Shown here in pieces: positions 1 to 5,084 of a stretch of 5,084 nucleotides of DNA. Numbering within the stretch: the stretch's first letter is position 1; every line of letters begins with the position of its first letter. The translations under genes were made by a program, and so were the position numbers. Origin of the DNA: JAHJRN01 sp043805355 (GTDB lineage: Bacteria > Patescibacteriota > Patescibacteriia > 2-12-FULL-60-25); contig JAZDIB010000087.1 of NCBI GenBank assembly GCA_043805355.1, positions 1 through 5,084 on the forward strand, given 5' to 3'. The notes under the pieces are model-generated. The model saw only the letters and a list, made by a program, of their open reading frames with translations, did no database searches and was not told the origin of the DNA.

Positions 1-594
1 GAACGTCGACTCGACCGTGTTCGTCAGCCGATCCAGCTCCTCGACGGAGGTGGAGTAGAACGTCACGTAGAACGCGAACTGGAAGAAGTGCTCGATGCCC
101 TGCGTCAGGTCGTCGCGCAACTGCTCGATGTCGCGGAGCGCCGTCTCGGAGATGGGGTCGCGCGGCTTGCCGGTCTCCGCGTCGCCCGTGATCTGCGCCT
201 CGAGCACGCCGACCTTCTTCTTGAGCTGTTTCAGCACGACGTCCGCCTTCACGGGATAGAAGAACATCGAGATATCCATCGTCGCGTTCAGGTTGATGAT
301 GGGCGAGGCCCACCCGACGGTCACGTAGCGCGGATACGTCACGATGAAGAGCGTGCGCACGAGCACGTCGCCCATCCGCAGGAAGCTCGGTTCCACCTTC
401 ATGGCCGACGGCGCGATGAGGTCCTTGATGGTCGCGACGCCCTTGCGGTACACGCGCTCCTCCTCGAGGGCGACGCGCTCCGTCTCGAGCGTCTTGGAGC
501 GCTCACGTTCGCTCGGGCCTTTCCTCAGCCCGACGCCCCCGGCGGTGAGCGCCGAGGCCTCGAATTCCTTTTTTTCCTTGGTCTCGAATGCCAT
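1..594 (-). CDS. virB4: VirB4-family type IV secretion ATPase, N-terminal part (3' end beyond window)
   Basis: This frame is open from the ATG at 594 to the window edge, giving 198 residues. VirB4 proteins are cytoplasmic-face ATPases that power assembly and substrate transfer in type IV secretion/conjugation systems. Residues 1-50 are highly charged and probably a helical lead-in. From about residue 52 the sequence follows the VirB4 N-terminal domain pattern seen in Patescibacteria: KDLIAPSA (58-65), RTLFIVTYPRY (80-90), the strand WASPIINL (95-102), then DISMFFYP (107-114) and a long helix with QLKKKV (123-128). The stretch AFYVTFYSTSVEELDRL (174-190) is the usual strand-helix before the middle domain. 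The Walker A and B motifs would lie outside the window, so ATPase activity is inferred from family membership. The start is supported by a good Shine-Dalgarno (601..607) and a 3-base gap to the preceding stop. The first codons contain an A AAA AAG heptamer, described separately. The family call is firm; the exact subtype is not. Confidence 0.88.
   Translation of the reverse strand, partial: MAFETKEKKEFEASALTAGGVGLRKGPSERERSKTLETERVALEEERVYRKGVATIKDLIAPSAMKVEPSFLRMGDVLVRTLFIVTYPRYVTVGWASPIINLNATMDISMFFYPVKADVVLKQLKKKVGVLEAQITGDAETGKPRDPISETALRDIEQLRDDLTQGIEHFFQFAFYVTFYSTSVEELDRLTNTVESTF
537..574 (-). promoter_or_regulatory. Possible -1 frameshift signal: A AAA AAG plus hairpin
   Basis: Codons 7-9 of virB4 are GAA AAA AAG, giving the heptamer A AAA AAG in the correct phase for -1 slippage (574..568), the same heptamer used in E. 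coli dnaX. Ten bases later an 8-bp stem forms between CCTCGGCG (557..550) and CGCCGGGG (544..537), with loop CTCAC and one G-T pair. In the -1 frame translation would stop at a TGA after about 21 more codons, giving a peptide of about 30 residues. That product has no obvious use, and Lys-rich codons make such heptamers by chance, so this is only a candidate. The 10-base spacer is longer than in dnaX. Confidence 0.25.
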
Positions 595-597
595 ACG

Positions 598-1275
598 TTA
601 TCCTTCCAATTGGAGTTTTCCGACGTCCGTCATCCGCTGCGACTCGAACAGCTCGGGATTATACACGGTGTAATACAGCTCGATGAGGCTCTGCGTGTCG
701 AGCGGCACCGCGTTCAGCCCCATGGACGAGAGGCCGCTCATGATGGAGCTCACGCGCAGGTTGAGCGATTCCTTGTTCTTCGCGAACCGTTCCTCGGTCA
801 GCCGGATGGCCACCGACGGCGTGAGGATCTCGCCGAGGCGCGTCCAGAAGTTCTTCTGCTTGTCGGTCGCCGGGTCGAGCGGCACCACGACGTAGAACCG
901 CTTCTGCATGATCTCGCCCAGGTCGACGAGCTGCTTCACGTAGTCGCGGTAGTCGCCGATCTGCCGGCGCAGGAGGTCGCTCTGCTGGGTCCGTTCCGAC
1001 TCCTTCAGCCGCTCGAGATAGTCGTCGATGTTCATGCGTCGCGACTGGATGACCACTTGGATGGGGAAATCCAGCATGTTCAGGAACTGCATGTACGCCT
1101 GGACGATGGCGCCCTGCTCGTCCATGGACTTGAGCGCGAAGTTGATGCTCGAGACGATGAGCACCGCGCGCAAGGTCCCGTCCTTCATCACGACGACGTC
1201 CTCCTTGATCTCGGCGATATCAAGATACCGCTGGGACGGGACGCCGGGTTTGGATGCCGTGAGCTTCTTCGCCAT
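598..1275 (-). CDS. TraC-like domain protein of a type IV secretion system (free-standing)
   Basis: A 225-residue soluble protein without signal peptide or membrane segment. It matches the TraC-like proteins that sit beside VirB4 in Patescibacteria. The recognisable pattern is IKEDVVVMKDGTLRAV (23-38), SSINFALKSMDEQ (42-54), the strand LDFPIQVVIQSRRMNI (68-83), a helical stretch LLRRQIGDYRDYVKQL (101-116), FYVVVPLDP (127-135), then RVSSIMSGLSSMGLNAVPL (174-192) and ELYYTVYNPE (199-208). These resemble the N-terminal, non-catalytic part of TraC/VirB4 ATPases, and no Walker motif is present, so it should not hydrolyse ATP itself. It probably acts at the membrane with PrgI and VirB4, but its exact role is inferred. 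The ATG at 1275 comes 7 bases after the PrgI stop and has no clear Shine-Dalgarno, so translation is probably coupled to the upstream gene. Its 3' end carries the virB4 ribosome binding site. Confidence 0.85.
   Translation of the reverse strand: MAKKLTASKPGVPSQRYLDIAEIKEDVVVMKDGTLRAVLIVSSINFALKSMDEQGAIVQAYMQFLNMLDFPIQVVIQSRRMNIDDYLERLKESERTQQSDLLRRQIGDYRDYVKQLVDLGEIMQKRFYVVVPLDPATDKQKNFWTRLGEILTPSVAIRLTEERFAKNKESLNLRVSSIMSGLSSMGLNAVPLDTQSLIELYYTVYNPELFESQRMTDVGKLQLEG
601..607 (-). promoter_or_regulatory. Shine-Dalgarno of virB4
   Basis: The minus strand reads GGAAGGA here, a strong anti-16S match, with AAGGA ending 6 bases before the ATG at 594. It lies inside the last codons of the preceding TraC-like gene, whose stop codon falls between the site and the ATG. 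It is the only convincing ribosome binding site among the four junctions in the window, so virB4 may initiate independently as well as by coupling. Confidence 0.75.
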
Positions 1276-1282
1276 ATGCGTA

Positions 1283-1720
1283 TCAAAGGCCGTCTTCGGG
1301 CTTATAGACCCCGCCGGTGTTCACGATGAGCGAGAGGTCGCGCAGGCGCGTGGACGCCGGACGTTCCTTGCGGACCGTCGTGGTCATCGGCGCCGCGGCC
1401 TGCGGTTTGATCCACGCGCGGAGCTCGGCTTCGAGCGGTCGCTTATCCCACAACCGGAGGTTCGGTCGGGTCGACGTCTGCAGGAAGTTCACGAAAAAGA
1501 TGTGGAACGGCTGACCGTTGACCCGCACGAACGCGAACAGTCCCGCGAACGCGGCGGTCAGGAGCGCGGCGACGATGAAGTATCCGAAGATGAGGATCTT
1601 GTATTCGATGAAGATGATGGGCACGACGGCGAGGCAAATCAAAAACTGCCTGACCGTGATGGGGCCGAGGATCTGGTCTTCCTTATCGATGAACTGCGGC
1701 ACGATGAATTTCTCGGGCAT
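1283..1720 (-). CDS. PrgI-family inner-membrane protein of a type IV secretion system
   Basis: A 145-residue protein with the diagnostic PrgI N-terminus FIVPQFIDKEDQILGPITVR (5-24), followed by QFL and a hydrophobic hairpin: helix 1 at about 25-40 and helix 2 at about 43-65, joined by the short turn EYK. After the hairpin comes the family signature VRVNGQPFHIFFVNFL (65-80) and the conserved RPNLRLWDKRP (85-95). The remaining C-terminal segment of about 50 residues is hydrophilic and probably cytoplasmic. PrgI-family proteins are small membrane components of conjugation machines of Gram-positive type and are normally encoded next to VirB4, where they are thought to help form the membrane complex; they are often compared with VirB3. 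The ATG at 1720 follows the upstream stop by 2 bases and has no Shine-Dalgarno, which suggests re-initiation. The gene ends on TGA, showing TGA is a stop here. Confidence 0.9.
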   Translation of the reverse strand: MPEKFIVPQFIDKEDQILGPITVRQFLICLAVVPIIFIEYKILIFGYFIVAALLTAAFAGLFAFVRVNGQPFHIFFVNFLQTSTRPNLRLWDKRPLEAELRAWIKPQAAAPMTTTVRKERPASTRLRDLSLIVNTGGVYKPEDGL

Positions 1721-1722
1721 CG

Positions 1723-3609
1723 TTAGAAGTGTAGCGCACTATTGAGCTTCATGACAGCCGCGACCTCGTCCGATGAGAGCGCGTCTGCACCCGCTTTCCG
1801 CTTCTCGTCCGCGAGCGCCGCGACCGGCTTCGCCGAGCTGAAGCTTTCGGCCACGAGCGACATGTAGGCACCCTGTAACGGACTGGATTGGAACGCGCGG
1901 ATGCCTTCGACGCGCCGTTCGAACGATTCCTGACCGAGCGTCTCGACCTTCTGGATGACTTTCTTCGCCGCCGCGTCCGGATCCTTCGAGAGGCGCCGGA
2001 ATTCCGTGACCGTGAGCGCCTTGAGCTCGCCGATGAGCCCGATGAGCTTCGGTCCGCCATAGGTCATCCCGTCCAGGGTCTTGGGCGTCGCCGCCTTCGC
2101 GAGCTCCACGGTCGGCTTCGACACCTTCACGCCCGGTTTCGCGACCTCCGCGATCTTCGGGCCCGTCGACACCACGGGGACGAGTGTCCCGAATTTCGCC
2201 TGTTCGACCTTCGCTTCCTTCGCCTCGATGGGACTCGTGAACCCCGCGAGCTTCCGCATGCCTTCCATGGCCTTCGCCTGCTCGGATTCTCCTTCCTTGC
2301 GACTGCGGATCTTCTCCTCGAACCACTGCGCGTGTTCCTCGGATTCGCGATGCTTGCGCTCTTCGACCTTGCGCTTCTGATCGTCCATCTGGCCTTCGAT
2401 CTTCCGTTTCTCCTCTGCCGCGATGACGTCGTGGAATTCCTTGTATCCGGCTTCGATGAGCTTCGCCATCGCGTCCGCCGCCGTCCGCTCGACCCCGAGG
2501 CCGCCGACCTTCTCGGGCCGCACCAGCAGCTGCGCGACGTCGAGGCCACTGCGCACGTCGCGGAGCCGCGAGGACACGATGTTCTGGAGGCGCTTCGCGA
2601 GGTATTCGTCCGTCGGCCGATTCGGGATGCGGACCACGATGGCCGCGACCGCTTTCACGAGCTCGCTCGACGCGTCCACGGACGGCTTCTGCATCGTCGC
2701 GACGATCTTCGCGATTTCCTCTTCCTCGGACGTGAGCGGTCGCGTCGCGGCTGGAGACGTGGGCTCGACGACGGTCGTCGCCGCCGGTTCCGCCTTCCTC
2801 CGCGCCTCGGCCGACAACCAATCCGAATACTCGTCCTCAGACATGACCTTCGCCCGACCGAGGATGTCCTTCATGGCCGCCAACGCCGCGTCCGCCGCCT
2901 TCGCGTCGAGCCCGAGCCCGCCGAAATCGAGGCCACGCAACATCGCCTCCCGCACCTCGATATCCGCGCGAATGCCCTTCGCCCGGCTCAAGATAAGCTC
3001 ACGCAAGCGTTCACGACTCTGCCCGCCTAAGAGCGAAAACCCCGCCGTCTTCGCGATCTCCGTCGCCGCGCCGGCATAGGTGATGGGCTTCGAATAAACG
3101 CGATAGTACGCCGTCTCCGGCAATGTCAGTCCGCGCGTCTTCGCGACCTCCTGCGCCGACGGCCGCAACGCGTCGCCGAGCGGCTGGAGCCGTTCCGCGA
3201 AGAGTCGTCCAAGCAGGCGCTTGAACGCATCGTCCCCCAGCTTTGACTTGAATTCATCCTCCAACGCCGTCGCGTAGACCTCGACGTCGATTTCTCCGGC
3301 CATAGCCATCCGATCGAGGTCGCCGATGAAGATGATGTCATTATCCGTCAATCCTGATGTCTCACGCAGGCCTTTCGCCGACTTCGCGTAATACGGGGAG
3401 AACAGGAACTCCTCGTATTCAGGAAGCACGTTCAGGGGCGCCAATGCCGGTTCTGGCGGCGGTGTCGGTCCAGACACCACGGGCGCGGTGCTGTGCACTT
3501 GGGTAGCGGACACCCCTTCGGTCACCGCGGTCGACATGGACGATGCCGGAACCGCCACCTCATCGGGCGGCGGTGGCGGAGGCGGCGGTGGGATAAGGCG
3601 CTCCGACAT
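1723..3609 (-). CDS. Unrecognised 628-residue soluble protein in a T4SS operon
   Basis: I do not recognise a named family. No signal peptide or membrane helix is visible, so it is probably cytoplasmic. The N-terminus is disordered: nine prolines in a row at residues 7-15, then a Ser/Thr/Val/Pro-rich stretch to about 60. A folded, mostly helical region runs from about 62 (PEYEEFLFSPYY) to 260. It holds the first copy of an internal module (201-249); a Glu/Pro/Thr linker (271-300) leads to a second helical region with the second copy (340-387). Residues about 390-453 are a very charged coiled coil (KRKIEGQMDDQKRKVEERK and onward). A Lys/Val/Pro linker (474-510) precedes a final helical domain (515-628). 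The start at 3609 is chosen because it follows the upstream stop by 3 bases; a second Met lies at residue 24. Between a probable channel-protein gene and PrgI, it may be an accessory or scaffold part of the secretion machine. That function is inferred from position only. Confidence 0.85.
   Translation of the reverse strand: MSERLIPPPPPPPPPDEVAVPASSMSTAVTEGVSATQVHSTAPVVSGPTPPPEPALAPLNVLPEYEEFLFSPYYAKSAKGLRETSGLTDNDIIFIGDLDRMAMAGEIDVEVYATALEDEFKSKLGDDAFKRLLGRLFAERLQPLGDALRPSAQEVAKTRGLTLPETAYYRVYSKPITYAGAATEIAKTAGFSLLGGQSRERLRELILSRAKGIRADIEVREAMLRGLDFGGLGLDAKAADAALAAMKDILGRAKVMSEDEYSDWLSAEARRKAEPAATTVVEPTSPAATRPLTSEEEEIAKIVATMQKPSVDASSELVKAVAAIVVRIPNRPTDEYLAKRLQNIVSSRLRDVRSGLDVAQLLVRPEKVGGLGVERTAADAMAKLIEAGYKEFHDVIAAEEKRKIEGQMDDQKRKVEERKHRESEEHAQWFEEKIRSRKEGESEQAKAMEGMRKLAGFTSPIEAKEAKVEQAKFGTLVPVVSTGPKIAEVAKPGVKVSKPTVELAKAATPKTLDGMTYGGPKLIGLIGELKALTVTEFRRLSKDPDAAAKKVIQKVETLGQESFERRVEGIRAFQSSPLQGAYMSLVAESFSSAKPVAALADEKRKAGADALSSDEVAAVMKLNSALHF
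2449..2592 (-). repeat. Internal protein module, copy 2 (residues 340-387)
   Basis: Residues 340-387 begin RLQNIVSSRLRDVR and continue to GGLGVERTAADAMAKLIEA. The module looks like two amphipathic helices separated by a GGLG turn. It leads directly into the charged coiled coil of the protein. The end of this copy is also the best match to the C-terminal segment of the upstream gene product. Confidence 0.65.
2863..3009 (-). repeat. Internal protein module, copy 1 (residues 201-249)
   Basis: Residues 201-249 of the 628-residue protein begin RLRELILSRAKGIR and end around GGLGLDAKAADAALAAM. They align without a gap to residues 340-387, offset 139, with shared R/L at the start, S-R, V-R or I-R, GGLG and AADA. 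By eye about 15 of 46 positions are identical and many others conservative. This is an amino-acid repeat, not a DNA repeat. Confidence 0.65.
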
Positions 3610-3612
3610 ACG

Positions 3613-5084
3613 CTACGTCTTCGCCTCTCTGCCGCGATTCGTCCGCGCACGCGCCGCATCCACGCGAGATTGCGCCTTCTGACTCCGATCCCCGCGAATT
3701 TCCCTCATACCCTCGTCGTTCTCAATCGCTTGACCGGAGACGACGGCGCGTGCCATCGCATCCGCGGCCCGTTCATTCTTCGCGTAACCGCCGGAGATGA
3801 GCTTACGTTTAATCTTCTCCGAGTCGGAGGACATGGGGCTCTTCGCGACCTTCTGGAGATCCTCGATGCTGATCTTCGCGTCCGCCGCGATCTTCTTGAC
3901 CCGTTCGGCCTCCGTCGCGACGACGTCGATCAATTCCTTGACCTTCCCCTTCGCCGCCTCGTTCCCTCCCCTATTCGCTTGCTGATACCCCTGCATGAGG
4001 ACCTCCGGCGTCATCTCCATGACCATGGCCGAACGCGCCTCGTTGTAGGCACCCGGCTGCGCCTTCAACGCCGACGTGTCGAACTGCGTGATGACCTGAA
4101 GCGTCTGTTCATCGCCCCGACCGACCCCGTCTCGAAGGGTCTGGAGCGACTCGTCGAAAAGGGCGCGCTGATTGTCGTCGGCGAACTCCCCCTTCTTCTC
4201 GTCGTAGTTGAACGCCTGCGAGATCTTGCCGCCGACCGCGAGCAGCTCGAACCGCGCGTTCTGCGCCTCGGAGCTCGCCGCCGCTTCCGGCCCGCGGTCC
4301 ACGAACGTCTGGACGCGATCACGAGCCCGCGACATCCGTTCTTCCCGCGCCTGCTTGTCGTCGGGAGTCTCGCCCTTGGCTCGTTCCGGCTGGGCGGTTA
4401 GGTTCACGAACACGCTGCCGATTTCACCGTTATGTCTCGCTGAGGACATGCGACTTTCATTGGCGAACTTCAACGTCTCCTCGACACTCATCCCCTCGAC
4501 CGCCTTCCCGTCCATAGCCGCGAGCTGGGCCTGAACCTGCTGAGGCGTAAGTGTTTCGACTATCGGCTTTGCGTTCTCCCCACGGCCGCCGACCATGAAC
4601 TTCTTGTATCCTTCCGACTCCTTATTGAATGTCCCGTCCTTGTTGATGCCTCCGACGGCATTCAGGTGCGCGAGCAGCGGAAGGGAATCCTGCGCAAGGG
4701 ATGCCGAGACGCCACTAAGATATTTTCCGATATCCGTCACGCTCCCGTTCTTGACGTCCGCCGCGTCCGTCCAGTCCCCGCTCAAGCCGACGTCCTTCTT
4801 CAAGACATCGACGTATTTCTCCATCTTCTCGTCGAATCCGAACCTACCCGCGACATCCTTGCCGGCCTTGAGGTCGGCTCCGCGCTGCTGTTTGGCCTTC
4901 GACGTGGCCAAAGCCATACGTTCGGCGTCGTTCGTGATGTCCGGCCGTTCTGTCTTCAGTTCCTCGTAATATTTGTCCCGCAAAGTCTTCTGACTCAGCG
5001 AGTTGGATGCGCGGTCCGCCAAGGCCATCTGCGCGGCGGCGGCTTCCCTAGTGAAGATCTTGGACGACGCGCGGCCACGGAGGA
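3613..5084 (-). CDS. C-terminal part of a large hydrophilic protein, possibly the tail of a VirB6/TrbL-like protein (5' end beyond window)
   Basis: The frame is open to the window edge, 489 visible codons. An ATG at 5028 would give 471 residues, but it has no Shine-Dalgarno and the 18 codons before it (ending SSKIFTREAAAAQ) read as continuous Ala-rich coding sequence, so it is probably an internal Met. Residue numbers here count from that Met. The visible part is hydrophilic with no membrane helix: charged helices at 15-80, a mixed segment with repeated Gly turns at 95-160, a strongly helical Ala/Glu/Arg/Gln middle (215-300), a segment with ELIDVVATEAERVKKIAADA (365-384), the GG-x6-AADA motif (413-424), and a very basic tail (439-471). 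I do not recognise the family. In PrgI/TraC-like/VirB4 operons this position is often held by a VirB6/TrbL-type multi-helix protein with a long soluble C-terminal tail. That identity is inference; the membrane part would lie outside the window. Confidence 0.75.
   Translation of the reverse strand, partial: LRGRASSKIFTREAAAAQMALADRASNSLSQKTLRDKYYEELKTERPDITNDAERMALATSKAKQQRGADLKAGKDVAGRFGFDEKMEKYVDVLKKDVGLSGDWTDAADVKNGSVTDIGKYLSGVSASLAQDSLPLLAHLNAVGGINKDGTFNKESEGYKKFMVGGRGENAKPIVETLTPQQVQAQLAAMDGKAVEGMSVEETLKFANESRMSSARHNGEIGSVFVNLTAQPERAKGETPDDKQAREERMSRARDRVQTFVDRGPEAAASSEAQNARFELLAVGGKISQAFNYDEKKGEFADDNQRALFDESLQTLRDGVGRGDEQTLQVITQFDTSALKAQPGAYNEARSAMVMEMTPEVLMQGYQQANRGGNEAAKGKVKELIDVVATEAERVKKIAADAKISIEDLQKVAKSPMSSDSEKIKRKLISGGYAKNERAADAMARAVVSGQAIENDEGMREIRGDRSQKAQSRVDAARARTNRGREAKT
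3733..3792 (-). repeat. Shortened third copy of the GG-x6-AADA module in the upstream protein
   Basis: Near the C-terminus of the 5' partial gene product the sequence GGYAKNERAADAMARAVVSG aligns without a gap to GGLGVERTAADAMAKLIEAG in the 628-residue protein (9 of 20 identical by eye, including AADAMA). Only the second half of the module is clearly present; the preceding KIKRKLIS is a weak match to the helix before the turn. A chance match in an Ala-rich protein remains possible. Confidence 0.4.

Noticed and set aside
1283..1285. TGA read as glycine (Gracilibacteria/Absconditabacteria code)
   Set aside because: This TGA ends a PrgI protein of normal length and lies 7 bases before the next start codon; no gene needs an in-frame TGA to be read through.
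88..1329. 413-codon open frame on the plus strand
   Set aside because: It is antisense to three recognisable genes (virB4, the TraC-like gene and prgI), is full of Arg/Leu/His/Asp typical of a high-GC antisense frame, has no family resemblance, and has no ribosome binding site I could see.
1739..2821. 360-codon alternate frame on the minus strand
   Set aside because: Lies entirely within the 628-residue gene in another frame and is an Arg/Gly/Glu-rich low-complexity translation without folded-protein pattern.
1888..3030. 380-codon open frame on the plus strand
   Set aside because: Antisense to the 628-residue gene; Arg/Leu/Asp/Phe-rich shadow composition produced by G/C-ending codons on the opposite strand.
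3488..3682. Plus-strand frame with a nine-glycine run
   Set aside because: The glycines are simply the antisense reading of the nine-proline tract; the real gene is on the minus strand.
3493..4401. 302-codon open frame on the plus strand
   Set aside because: Antisense shadow spanning two coupled minus-strand genes, with an Arg/Leu-dominated translation and no domain features.
3613..5028. Taking the ATG at 5028 as the true start of the first gene
   Set aside because: The frame stays open to the window edge, no Shine-Dalgarno precedes the ATG, and the 18 upstream codons look like ordinary coding sequence.

Overview
The window is one uninterrupted block of five genes, all on the minus strand and transcribed from position 5084 towards position 1. 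They are separated by gaps of only 2 to 7 bases. No intergenic space is long enough for an internal promoter or terminator, and no RNA gene, mobile element or CRISPR array is visible. Both end genes run off the window.

In transcription order the genes are: (1) 5084..3613, the C-terminal part of a large hydrophilic protein that I do not recognise; (2) 3609..1723, an unrecognised 628-residue soluble protein with a nine-proline tract at its N-terminus, two copies of an internal helical module, and a charged coiled coil; (3) 1720..1283, a PrgI-family two-helix inner-membrane protein; (4) 1275..598, a free-standing TraC-like domain protein; (5) 594..1, the N-terminal 198 residues of a VirB4-family ATPase. 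Genes 3 to 5 identify the locus as a minimal (monoderm-style) type IV secretion or conjugation apparatus. PrgI and VirB4 work at the cytoplasmic membrane, and the TraC-like protein resembles the N-terminal part of VirB4/TraC ATPases. The two large unknown proteins sit where a VirB6/TrbL-like channel gene and accessory genes usually lie in such operons, so they are candidates for lineage-specific parts of the same machine.

The organism is probably a bacterium of the Candidate Phyla Radiation (Patescibacteria; Parcubacteria-like lineages fit best). The reason is the order PrgI, free-standing TraC-like protein, VirB4 with this sequence style, together with large lineage-specific soluble proteins. 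The DNA is clearly GC-rich, with G/C-ending codons, which argues against the AT-rich members of that radiation. The PrgI gene ends on TGA just before the next gene, so TGA reads as stop and the Gracilibacteria/Absconditabacteria code is not used. The taxonomic call is by recognition of family sequence patterns, not by a search.

Main points for a second look: a GG-x6-AADA module that occurs twice in protein 2 and once, shortened, near the end of protein 1; a dnaX-type slippery heptamer followed by an 8-bp hairpin at the start of virB4; a stop-CGT-ATG junction used twice; and a nine-proline tract six residues after a start codon. The long plus-strand open frames are antisense shadows of high-GC coding sequence.
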